DNA of 64,000 nt, taken from assembly GCF_000518605.1 (NCBI RefSeq), contig NZ_KI912458.1, positions 186,001 through 250,000 of the forward strand. Reading direction: 5' to 3'. This document shows positions 37,191-44,147 of this stretch, piece after piece. The notes under the pieces were generated by a model. That model was not told the origin of the DNA. It searched no databases and saw only the letters and a list, made by a program, of their open reading frames with translations. Numbering within the stretch: position 1 is the stretch's first letter; each line of letters opens with the position of its first letter. A program made the translations under genes and the position numbers. Source of the stretch: Shewanella fidelis ATCC BAA-318. Its GTDB lineage: Bacteria; Pseudomonadota; Gammaproteobacteria; Enterobacterales; Shewanellaceae.

Positions 37191-37922
37191 TTGTCGATCA
37201 ATTGGAATGAAACTGACTATTCAACTTATGAATGGGTTTTAGATAAACCCAAAGAGCAGTTTTATATTGAGGATTGCTTTGATAGTGACAGACTTATATT
37301 GTGTGGTGCTCCCAATAAACTTGCTTTAAGTGCTTACCAAGAAAAAAAGGTGAGAGATGGCTGGGCTAATATATTACCGACTTTAGAAAGCGTCGAAATG
37401 TTGTGGGTAGCTCCTAAAGTGAATCAAAAGTTATTTGATGCTATTTGTGAAATGCCAAACTTAAAAGGACTATGGATAAAACACTCCAACATTAAGAGCA
37501 TCGACTATAAAAAATTGTCTAACTTGGTTTATTTTAATTTGGGTAGTTCAACTCATCTAAATTCGTTTGATGGTATCGAAAGTCTAAGTAAGCTCAAATG
37601 GTTGGAGTTTGAAAACATAAAGAGTATTTCGGATATCAGCGAACTTGCTAAATTAACAACCTTAAAAGTTCTTTGTTTAAACGGAAGTATTTGGACCACT
37701 CAAAAGCTAAATACACTCTCTCCAATAGAAAGTTTAATTAACTTAGAGCGACTTACACTGGTTAATACAAAGGTACTTGATAAAAGCCTTGAACCGCTGC
37801 ACGGTTTACCTAGATTGAAAGGTGTTGATTTAGCTAAATGGTGGCCTGAGGATCAGATTAGCGCTCTGCAAAAAGCTAACCCTAGGTTACTTAAAAACTG
37901 GAAAGAATGGCGAGATTGGTAG
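37191..37922 (+). CDS. cassette 4: leucine-rich-repeat protein
   Basis: 243 residues. About six irregular leucine-rich repeats run from residue 75 to 230 (MPNLKGLWIKHSNIKSID, LSNLVYFNLGSSTHLNSF, LTTLKVLCLNGS, LINLERLTLVNTKVL, LPRLKGVDL). The reading frame opens at 37149 inside the attC, so I place the start at the TTG at 37191, after AGGAGA. Likely a binding protein; partner unknown. Confidence 0.7.
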   Translation: MSINWNETDYSTYEWVLDKPKEQFYIEDCFDSDRLILCGAPNKLALSAYQEKKVRDGWANILPTLESVEMLWVAPKVNQKLFDAICEMPNLKGLWIKHSNIKSIDYKKLSNLVYFNLGSSTHLNSFDGIESLSKLKWLEFENIKSISDISELAKLTTLKVLCLNGSIWTTQKLNTLSPIESLINLERLTLVNTKVLDKSLEPLHGLPRLKGVDLAKWWPEDQISALQKANPRLLKNWKEWRDW

Positions 37923-37930
37923 CAAAGAAA

Positions 37931-38032
37931 ACATAACAAACCAATCAAGCGGGACTGCTAAAGCATGGCTCGGTTCCGCTTCGCTTCACATTATAGCCAT
38001 GCATTTATCAGCCCCTTATTGGGGCGTTAGGT
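37931..38032 (+). other. attC site of cassette 4
   Basis: ACATAAC and GTTAGGT (full match to GTTRRRY), 102 bases, with CCAATCAAG and CTTATTGGGGC near the ends. Confidence 0.85.
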
Positions 38033-38045
38033 ACTTATCGAAGTT

Positions 38046-38558
38046 ATGAGTTTTAAAAGAGCGCGATGGGAACAAGGAAGCGTTTATGCAATTCCTCTGG
38101 AAGACGGAAGCTTTGGTGTTTGCCAAGCAATAGATTTAATGATGCCCAATGTTGTATATATCGCAGTATTTTCTTATAAATTTAAAGAACTTCCTGAAAC
38201 TATCCCGTCATTAAATAAAAGTGATATTTTGTCTCTGGGCGCAACATGGAAGCAAGAGTTAAACAATGGAACATGGGCATCATTAGGTAAATGCGAACCT
38301 GTTGTAGTGAAATCAGACTTCCCAAATGAAGAATTTGCAGAAGACGGTTATGTCGGTGCAGTTACATCGGATGCAGGCTTATACTCAAATTTTTTAGCAG
38401 CATGTTTTGGTTTAACTCCGTGGAATACCATGTTTGACCCTAATTATTGGGATGAATACTTAAATACAGGAAATTCTCGCCCAAGCTCAGTTAAAATCTT
38501 GAGTGAAGAAGCACGCAATAAATATCGTAGCGAAGAGTTGGGTGTAAAAAGTACCTAA
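38046..38558 (+). CDS. cassette 5: Imm26-like immunity protein
   Basis: 170 residues, soluble. The N terminus (KRARWEQGSVYAIPLEDGSF, then GVCQAIDL) resembles the Imm26 family of toxin-immunity proteins. No toxin gene is present in this array, so it could be an orphan protecting against toxins of neighbouring strains. The stop codon lies inside the attC. Family call is from a short motif. Confidence 0.6.
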   Translation: MSFKRARWEQGSVYAIPLEDGSFGVCQAIDLMMPNVVYIAVFSYKFKELPETIPSLNKSDILSLGATWKQELNNGTWASLGKCEPVVVKSDFPNEEFAEDGYVGAVTSDAGLYSNFLAACFGLTPWNTMFDPNYWDEYLNTGNSRPSSVKILSEEARNKYRSEELGVKST

Positions 38559-38657
38559 CAAGCGCATTAAGTAACGGGACACAAAACAGTTGGTCTTTTG
38601 CTCGTTCCTCGCTAAATTATAACCAACTATTTTTAGCCCCTTATGCGGGCGTTATAT
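38553..38657 (+). other. attC site of cassette 5
   Basis: ACCTAAC and GTTATAT, 105 bases. The internal AACAGTTGG and CCAACTATT arms resemble those of cassettes 3 and 6. Confidence 0.85.
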
Positions 38658-38670
38658 TTCAAGGAAGGTT

Positions 38671-39243
38671 ATGGAGTTAACTCAGAAAAAGTCATCAAAT
38701 CAAACAACATTCGAGTTTGGTGAAGAAAAGCTTAAATACTCAATTAAAGATGCTTCGGGAAAGAAAACATTCTCAACTGAATACGGTTCTATTTCTGATG
38801 AGGATTTTGACGAATTGGAAGAGAAAAATGCTTGGTTTAGAAATGTTGGCATATTGTGGGTGCTTATAGGTGTATTCCAAATTGCTAACCGCTTTATGGA
38901 GTCAGGTTCTTTTTCTGGTTCAATGTGGTTAACGCTTGGAATTATTTGTTTAATTACTTATCGGTTTAAAACTACAAGCTATACAATTGTTAACGCAGAA
39001 AAAGGTAGAATATTCATCATTCAAGATGATCAACATTCAAAAATACTTGATGAAATTTCTGAGCGTAGAAAGAAGCAATGGAAACTCTGGTATGGCTCGG
39101 TAAATTATGAGAATGATCCACAAAATGAACTAAACAAATTTCAATGGCTACTGGACAAAAAAGTTATTTCAGACGATGAATTCAAGACAGTAAAGCTTGA
39201 AATCGGTCAAGATACTAAAACTCCGGAAAGAGTGCTCAATTGA
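38671..39243 (+). CDS. cassette 6: membrane protein with SHOCT-like C terminus
   Basis: 190 residues. A charged N-terminal domain of 60 residues is followed by two membrane helices (VGILWVLIGVFQIA and MWLTLGIICLITYRF). The C terminus (NELNKFQWLLDKKVISDDEF) matches the short SHOCT oligomerisation motif. GGAAGG precedes the ATG. Function unknown. Confidence 0.65.
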   Translation: MELTQKKSSNQTTFEFGEEKLKYSIKDASGKKTFSTEYGSISDEDFDELEEKNAWFRNVGILWVLIGVFQIANRFMESGSFSGSMWLTLGIICLITYRFKTTSYTIVNAEKGRIFIIQDDQHSKILDEISERRKKQWKLWYGSVNYENDPQNELNKFQWLLDKKVISDDEFKTVKLEIGQDTKTPERVLN

Positions 39244-39244
39244 A

Positions 39245-39343
39245 ATATAACAAGCTAATTAATAAGGACAAAAAACAGTTGGCTGTTTTCGTTCCTCAAC
39301 ATTTTAGCCAACAATTTTTTGCCCATTAACGAGGGCGTTATAC
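39245..39343 (+). other. attC site of cassette 6
   Basis: ATATAAC and GTTATAC, 99 bases; nearly the same as the attC of cassette 3. Confidence 0.87.
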
Positions 39344-39350
39344 CCCACAA

Positions 39351-39689
39351 GTGGAGTTTAAATTAACAATGGAAGTTAATGAGCAATACAGTCAGGAAGC
39401 AAGAATACAATTAGACTTCTATTCCTTTATGGCTGTTGCGATATGGGTATGTTTTGGTGTTGCTATTACGTCAACTTTAGCAATGCATTTAGTTGTCACC
39501 ACAGCGGCAACCTCGACAGAGGTTGAATCATCAATGTTTCTGTTCTCCTCCGCAGTGTATGGTTTTTTAGGATTCCTTTTTTCACTTTTTGGCTCTGCTG
39601 GCATATATCCCTTTTACAAATTTTGGTGCGGTAAAAAAAGAGGGCAGCGTGTTACTGGGCGCTTTGCCTTTATCAATCGCGGTGTATAA
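39351..39689 (+). CDS. cassette 7: two-helix membrane protein
   Basis: 112 residues from the GTG at 39351, or 106 from the ATG at 39369, which has GGAG twelve bases upstream. Two helices (FMAVAIWVCFGVAITSTLAM and AVYGFLGFLFSLFGSAGIY) are separated by a Thr/Ser/Glu-rich loop. The tail is basic. No family recognised. Confidence 0.6.
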   Translation: MEFKLTMEVNEQYSQEARIQLDFYSFMAVAIWVCFGVAITSTLAMHLVVTTAATSTEVESSMFLFSSAVYGFLGFLFSLFGSAGIYPFYKFWCGKKRGQRVTGRFAFINRGV

Positions 39690-39784
39690 CAAGCTGCTAA
39701 ATCCAGATTCACTAAGGCTGTCATGCCATTTGCTGAGCAAATCGCCCGCCAGCACTTGGTTCACTTATTAGCAGGGCGTTATAT
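39684..39784 (+). other. attC site of cassette 7
   Basis: GTATAAC and GTTATAT, 101 bases; the ends read AACAAGCTGCTAA and TTAGCAGGGCGTT. Confidence 0.85.
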
Positions 39785-39799
39785 TTTAAGTGAGGCATT

Positions 39800-40048
39800 A
39801 TGAGTAGCTTTAATACTCACGCAAGAAATGTATTGAATAAGGATTTAGCAATTAAAAATCGGTGGTCACATTTTCGATCATGCATGAACAAAGTGTCGAA
39901 TTTAGCAAATTTGAATCGCATTAAAATCGTTGAATTAATTAAACAAGATACCAGTATAGACTGCGATAGAAGTGGATCTGAAGAAGAATTGATTATTGCA
40001 TGGAAATATTTAACCGAATACCGTGAAAAATTAATTGCCTCCAAATAA
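39800..40048 (+). CDS. cassette 8: small basic soluble protein
   Basis: 82 residues, rich in Lys, Arg and Asn, probably helical; no signal or membrane segment. The ATG is 16 bases after the attC core. No family recognised; the helical, basic character would suit nucleic-acid or protein binding but this is speculation. Confidence 0.55.
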   Translation: MSSFNTHARNVLNKDLAIKNRWSHFRSCMNKVSNLANLNRIKIVELIKQDTSIDCDRSGSEEELIIAWKYLTEYREKLIASK

Positions 40049-40049
40049 T

Positions 40050-40162
40050 GTATAACGAGTGCCACCAAGCCTACATTATATTCCGCGGCTTATTTTGGGT
40101 AAGGTTCGCTTTTTAAACCTAAAGTAAGCACTCCATAAATGCAGTTGTTGTAGGGGTTATAA
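40050..40162 (+). other. attC site of cassette 8
   Basis: GTATAAC and GTTATAA, 113 bases, the longest in the array. Inner arms GGTAAGG and CCTAAAG are less regular. Confidence 0.65.
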
Positions 40163-40194
40163 TTCACAACACTGTCGAGTGTAAGGATACACAA

Positions 40195-40407
40195 ATGAAC
40201 ATAAACGCAACAGTTGTCGGCCAAGTCATATTCATCAATTTCTTAGTTATGATGTATTTAACTTTGAAATCTGCAAAAGGAAAGTCTGAAAATCTGCCAC
40301 TTGTGGGCTTTTATACCTTTCTTCTAAGTTTTCTTTTCTTCCCAGCTAGTTGGTTCTATTGCTGGTATTGGTCAAAAAAGAACCCCAAAGTAACAAGTGA
40401 GTTATAA
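40195..40407 (+). CDS. cassette 9: small two-helix membrane protein
   Basis: 70 residues with two helices (VVGQVIFINFLVMMYL and FYTFLLSFLFFPASWFYCWYW), ending KKNPKVTSEL. AAGGATACACAA precedes the ATG. The stop overlaps the attC. Function unknown. Confidence 0.55.
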   Translation: MNINATVVGQVIFINFLVMMYLTLKSAKGKSENLPLVGFYTFLLSFLFFPASWFYCWYWSKKNPKVTSEL

Positions 40408-40504
40408 CACGCCAATTAAGTGTGGACTGCTAAAGTTTGGCTCGGCTTCACTGCGTTACGCAAGTTTAGCCAAGCATTTTCAGCCTCTAATTTGGGCATT
40501 ATGA
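40402..40504 (+). other. degenerate attC site of cassette 9
   Basis: The left end reads TTATAAC; the right core reads ATTATGA, having lost the invariant G of GTT. Arms TTTGGCTCGGC and GTTTAGCCAAG remain. Likely poor or inactive. Confidence 0.65.
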
Positions 40505-40570
40505 TTTAGGACGCGCTACTGGTTAGCCAGCCATTAGTAAGGCATTCGCAGTACAAGGATAAGTATTGTT

Positions 40571-40732
40571 ATGAAATATAATATTCAGGTTAGTTTAGGA
40601 GTTGCAGTGGGCTCATTATTATATGATGTCCTCTTTAGTTCTAATTTAACCATTGATTTTTACAAAGCTATTTTTATGTTTATCTTTGTTTTTATTGTGC
40701 TTTCTCTTATTAGCAAAAAAGAAACGAAATAG
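40571..40732 (+). CDS. cassette 10: 53-residue membrane protein
   Basis: A short ORF from ATG 40571 to TAG 40732. One N-terminal amphipathic stretch and a strong helix (AIFMFIFVFIVLSLI), ending in SKKETK. AAGGATAAG lies 12 bases upstream. It occupies the only coding space between the attC sites of cassettes 9 and 10. Confidence 0.5.
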   Translation: MKYNIQVSLGVAVGSLLYDVLFSSNLTIDFYKAIFMFIFVFIVLSLISKKETK

Positions 40733-40737
40733 GGTAC

Positions 40738-40837
40738 TGCTAGCAAGGCGATCAAGCTGCAAAACCTGCTGTAGGCTGGTTTCACGGCATTCAACAGTTT
40801 TAGCTGGCTATCAACCTCCCTTGTTGGGGGGTTATAA
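40738..40837 (+). other. degenerate terminal attC site of cassette 10
   Basis: The left core is decayed (TGCTAGC), the right reads GTTATAA. Arms with GCTGGTTT and AGCTGGCT survive. It marks the end of the array. Confidence 0.55.
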
Positions 40838-41079
40838 AAGCCCTCACTCCCAATGCATTGGCTCTATCAGTATTGCTCCAAAATTGAGTTTACTCTCCCA
40901 GTGGTAATAACGACTAACGCGCGTTTATCAACAAGCGTCAAACCAACTACAGAATGATAGTGATAACTAAAATTAATCATTTTTATAATTAATGATAATT
41001 TTTAGTTTTATGCTGTACTACCTATAATCTCTCCATCGAAACGAATAACCCGTTATAAAGTTAACAGTGGAGCAAGATT

Positions 41080-41565
41080 ATGAAGATGAGTCATGTAGGT
41101 ATTATGGTTGGCGATATGGACAAAGCTGTTGAGTTTTATACCCATGCTTTAGGCCTGAAAGTGGTAATGGGCAATACTAAAGTTGTTGAGGAGCGCGAAA
41201 CTGCAATTGGCAGAATGTGTATTGCCGTATTTGGCGAAGGCTTTAAAGGTTTTAACATTGCACATTTAGTCACAACCGACGGTATTGGGGTTGAGTTATT
41301 TGAGATGGTTGACCGCCAATAGCGTCATGAAGTGGACTTTTCGCGTATTGGTATTTTCCATTTCTCACTACAAACTGATGACTTTGAAGGCGCAATTAAG
41401 CGTACTGAACAATATGGTGGCAAAGTACGCATGGATATCATGCGTTATCATCCTGAAGATGACAGTAAGCAAGCTAAAATGGTGTATTTAGAAGATCCAT
41501 TTGGCAACTTGTTTGAGCTTTATTCACATACATATGAAGAAACTTACGCTTCAGATTATGAGTAG
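41080..41565 (+). pseudogene. glyoxalase/VOC-family gene interrupted by one in-frame TAG
   Basis: One reading frame of 162 codons encodes a complete VOC protein (MSHVGIMVGDMDKAVEFYTH at the start, VYLEDPFGNLFELYSHT at the end), broken only by TAG at 41320-41322 after FEMVDRQ. The protein resumes at once with RHEVDFSRIGIFHFSLQ, and no codon is missing or shifted. The metal-binding family signature lies on both sides, so the truncated 80-residue product would lack half the fold. Either a recent nonsense mutation, a sequencing error or stop readthrough. A good AGTGGAGC and a strong terminator are kept. Confidence 0.85.
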
Positions 41566-41586
41566 ATAACAACAGGATCTAGATTG

Positions 41587-41613
41587 AGGGGTTAGCATTG
41601 CTAACCCCTTTTT
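41587..41613 (+). terminator. terminator of the VOC gene
   Basis: AGGGGTTAGC, loop ATT, GCTAACCCCT followed by TTTT: a perfect ten-base stem. Confidence 0.93.
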
Positions 41614-41633
41614 ATTGTTATGTAGTTTAGTTA

Positions 41634-41649
41634 CGTGATCGTGATCTCG
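41634..41649. promoter_or_regulatory. weak CRP-like site upstream of nupC
   Basis: CGTGATCGTGATCTCG has a four-of-five left half-site and a three-of-five right one. nupC is CRP-dependent in E. coli, but this match alone is weak. Confidence 0.25.
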
Positions 41650-41718
41650 TTTTGGGTGGTGGTAGATCGCTTTAGCAGCACAGAGTGTAACTAAATTAGA
41701 TTAATCGCTTTTAATGTT

Positions 41719-41736
41719 CGTTTGCGTTTGTATAAT
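41719..41736 (+). promoter_or_regulatory. nupC promoter with PurR half-site
   Basis: CGTTTGCGT (41719-41727) is the exact right half of the PurR palindrome. TATAAT follows at 41731-41736 as a consensus -10. Transcription would begin near 41743, giving a leader of about 260 bases. Confidence 0.5.
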
Positions 41737-41780
41737 TCCGCTCCGGCTAGAGCATTGCTCTTATTGCCAATTATATGCAA

Positions 41781-41867
41781 GCCGATACATGGACAAGTGA
41801 CCAACCCACGGAGCTGGACCGGCAAAACTTATGTAAGTTTAGGTGCTTACCTTGTATCAATGGCCGG
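41781..41867 (+). ncRNA. structured leader RNA candidate of nupC
   Basis: GCCGATACA (41781-41789) pairs with TGTATC (41853-41858) and GGC (41862-41864), closing a multibranch element. Inside are CGG-N7-CCG, AAACTT-ATGT-AAGTTT (41825-41840) and AGGT-GCTT-ACCT (41841-41852). CCGGC (41819-41823) can instead pair with GCCGG (41863-41867), which would compete with the closing stem. I do not recognise a known riboswitch class. Confidence 0.4.
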
Positions 41868-42004
41868 GAAATTAAAATGTTTGTAACTGTCCTCAGGTGA
41901 TGACAATTGCAGGCGTCCACCAAAAGTAGTTTTGACTGCCTCTTCTTTGCCTAGATCCAACCAAAGTACCAACAACTTACCTTTTTAGCTCTCTCTAGGG
42001 ATAA

Positions 42005-43216
42005 ATGATGTCGTTGTTAATAAGCTTTTTAGGAATTGGTTTTTTAATTCTTTGTGGTTGGATTTTCTCTGAAAATCGTAATGCAATTAAGTGGCGTACT
42101 GTTTGGGCTGCGTTTTTACTCCAAGCTGTATTAGCAGCATTAGTGCTGTATGTACCAATGGGGCAAAATATTTTAGGCGCTGTGAGTCAAGGCGTTGCTT
42201 CTGTTCTAAGTTTTGCTGATGAGGGGATTAACTTCTTGTTCGGTGATTTGGCAACCAATAGCTTTGTGTTTGCCATTCGCGTGTTACCACTGGTTATCTT
42301 TATTAGTGCCTTGATCTCAATGTTGTATTACTTCGGCATTATGCAGTGGATCATTAAGGTTATTGGCGGCGGCTTACAAAAGTTACTTGGGATCAGCCGT
42401 GCTGAGTCTCTGGTCACAACTGGCAATATCTTTTTAAGCCAAGGTGAATCGCCATTATTGGTTAAGCCATTTTTAGCTAAAATGACTCGCTCAGAACTGT
42501 TTGCGGTTATGACCGGTGGTATGGCCTCGGTTGCTGGTAGCGTATTAGGTGGTTATGCCGGTTTAGGCGTTGAACTGAAATACTTGATTGCGGCAAGTTT
42601 TATGGCCGCGCCAGGTAGTTTGATGATGGCAAAGCTATTAGTACCTGAAACGGGGGATATTACTCATCAACAGGAAGTGGATATGAGTAAAAGCGAACAT
42701 GGCAATGTGATTGATGCGTTGGCATCGGGTGCCATGAACGGTATGCATGTGGCATTTGCTATTGGTACTATGTTGCTGGCGTTTATTAGCGTTATTGCAA
42801 TGTTTAATGCGGGTTTAGAACAAGTAGGCGCATGGTTCAATGTTGATGGATTAACCATGCAAAGCATACTGGGCTATGTGTTTGCCCCTGTTGCCTTCTT
42901 AATTGGCGTGCCTGTTAATGAAATCATGCTGGCTGGTAGTTTCATTGGCCAAAAGTTAATCCTAAATGAGTTTGTGGCATTTATGGACTTCACCGCAGTT
43001 AAAGAGCAACTGTCGATGCATTCTCAGGTTATTATCACTTTTGCGTTGTGTGGCTTTGCGAATATTGGCTCAATTGCGATTCAGTTGGGTAGTATTGGGG
43101 TAATGGCACCAGAGCGCCGCGCTGAAGTGGCAAACCTAGGCTTAAAAGCGGTACTTGCTGCAACACTCGCCAACCTAATGAGTGCGGTATTAGCGGGTAT
43201 TTTCATTAGCTTATAG
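42005..43216 (+). CDS. nupC: concentrative nucleoside transporter (NupC family)
   Basis: A 403-residue inner membrane nucleoside/cation symporter. Around ten helices; family marks are FADEGINFLFGD near residue 73, the gate region with MTGGMASVAGSVLGGYAGLG and the QGESPLL segment that contacts nucleoside. The C-terminal half contains AGSFIGQKLILNEFVAF, diagnostic of the CNT family. Two ATGs stand in tandem at 42005 and 42008. Preceded by a 260-base leader and followed by a strong terminator. Confidence 0.92.
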   Translation: MMSLLISFLGIGFLILCGWIFSENRNAIKWRTVWAAFLLQAVLAALVLYVPMGQNILGAVSQGVASVLSFADEGINFLFGDLATNSFVFAIRVLPLVIFISALISMLYYFGIMQWIIKVIGGGLQKLLGISRAESLVTTGNIFLSQGESPLLVKPFLAKMTRSELFAVMTGGMASVAGSVLGGYAGLGVELKYLIAASFMAAPGSLMMAKLLVPETGDITHQQEVDMSKSEHGNVIDALASGAMNGMHVAFAIGTMLLAFISVIAMFNAGLEQVGAWFNVDGLTMQSILGYVFAPVAFLIGVPVNEIMLAGSFIGQKLILNEFVAFMDFTAVKEQLSMHSQVIITFALCGFANIGSIAIQLGSIGVMAPERRAEVANLGLKAVLAATLANLMSAVLAGIFISL

Positions 43217-43231
43217 ACTGGCCTTAAAACT

Positions 43232-43258
43232 AAAAGAGCAGCTGAGCTGCTCTTTTTT
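43232..43258. terminator. terminator between nupC and the DUF2059 gene
   Basis: AAAAGAGCAGC, loop TGA, GCTGCTCTTTT with further T bases: an eleven-base stem able to work in both directions. Confidence 0.92.
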
Positions 43259-43279
43259 GTTTTCAGGTAAAGCAGTGTG

Positions 43280-43717
43280 TTACTGCTTTTGAGTTTGCTG
43301 CTCGTAACGTTTAATGACATCCATTGCTACGGCTCGCCCCCACTCTTGTCCTGCCATCATCGACTCTTGCATGATTTTAGGTTGCACTGAAATGAGCTTT
43401 TTACCTGCAGGAGTATCATAAAAAGCATTAATCGCCTGCACTTCTTCCTCAGTGAGATACTTTTGGTAAATAGGCAGTGTCATATTTACCAGATCATCAG
43501 GATTAAACTCTGCCATGTAGTCATCCCAGAATGTTTCTGGAGCATTCGGTACCATGTTTTTTAAAGCGGGTAACATTTGGTTCATGGCCTGAACTCCAAG
43601 CTCTCCGGCACCTGTTTTATCCATTAATATTTTTACGCTTTCAGCAGAAGCTTGCTCGGCATAGGTGGATGAAGAAAAACTAAGTACGGCGAAAAGAGGT
43701 AATAGTGCAAGTTTCAT
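43280..43717 (-). CDS. DUF2059 domain-containing secreted protein
   Basis: 145 residues with a signal peptide ending near STYAEQA. The mature domain (LVNMTLPIYQKYLTEEEVQA, then FYDTPAGKKLISVQPKIMQE) is the DUF2059 pattern, a helical periplasmic domain of unknown function. Monocistronic, convergent with nupC. Confidence 0.85.
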   Translation of the reverse strand: MKLALLPLFAVLSFSSSTYAEQASAESVKILMDKTGAGELGVQAMNQMLPALKNMVPNAPETFWDDYMAEFNPDDLVNMTLPIYQKYLTEEEVQAINAFYDTPAGKKLISVQPKIMQESMMAGQEWGRAVAMDVIKRYEQQTQKQ

Positions 43718-43786
43718 TACTGCGTCCTGCTGTTAAGTGATTAAGGCTCACTCTACTATGAAAGTGAGTTGCAAAATAGCCAAAAC

Positions 43787-43981
43787 TTAATCAAATTTAA
43801 TATCACGTATATGTGGATTGTCGATACAAACATGCATGCTGGCAATATTATCAAGTACCACTAAGGTTGAGGTTTGCTTAGCTGAGACTTGTTTGTTACC
43901 GGTATCTGGCATTAGTTTTATACAGTGCTGCTTGTGGGGATTTCTACAGGTATCAGTGGCAATGCCGGTAACGGTTTGTAG
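43787..43981 (-). pseudogene. possible 3' remnant of a cysteine-containing protein
   Basis: An open frame of 64 codons with no start until an ATG at 43912 (41 residues). The residues read like folded protein, with three cysteines (TDTCRNPHKQHC, MHVCIDN), and the frame is closed upstream by TGA. It could be the leftover of a degraded secreted protein or a small protein starting at 43912. No ribosome binding site is obvious. Confidence 0.3.
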
Positions 43982-44011
43982 TCATAGAGTCTAGCTTAAC
44001 ATCAAAAACAA

Positions 44012-44037
44012 AAGGCCTGTATTTTAGTACAGGCCTT
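44012..44037 (-). terminator. terminator downstream of the porin gene
   Basis: AAGGCCTGTA and TACAGGCCTT form a ten-base stem with a six-base loop; on the minus strand TTTTGTTTTTG follows. A second stem lies closer to the stop codon at 44044-44067 (TAGTAGGTG with CACCTACTA). Confidence 0.85.
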
Positions 44038-44147
44038 GTTGTTTAGTAGGTGAGGGCACACCTACTAGACTTCACGCGTGGTTTAGAACATGCCGATATT
44101 TGTTCACATGCTAAACATACACATTCAAAGTCATCTATCACTCAGAA

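Larger units (their letters stand above)
35788..40837 (+). mobile_element. chromosomal integron cassette array (ten cassettes)
   Basis: Ten short gene-plus-attC units in head-to-tail order on the plus strand, starting at the attI core and ending with a degenerate attC. Most attC-like sites are 98-113 bases with RYYYAAC on the left and GTTAYRY-like cores on the right. The genes have lower GC and weaker ribosome binding sites than the flanking chromosome, and nearly all are unrelated to each other. Individual sites are listed separately. Confidence 0.93.
43718..44147. other. intergenic region with gene remnant and hairpins
   Basis: About 430 bases downstream of the porin gene and upstream of the DUF2059 gene on the same strand. 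It contains an open frame (43787-43981, minus) and two hairpins of the porin transcript at 44012 and 44044. Confidence 0.5.

Noticed and set aside
40653..40907. 84-codon plus-strand frame across the last attC
   Set aside because: It runs through the attC site and overlaps the better-supported cassette 10 frame; the Cys/Arg-rich translation looks like non-coding sequence.
40980..41030. AT-rich inverted repeat before the VOC gene resembling a Fur box
   Set aside because: The sequence is almost only A and T and matches the Fur consensus poorly; the VOC gene gives no reason to expect iron control.
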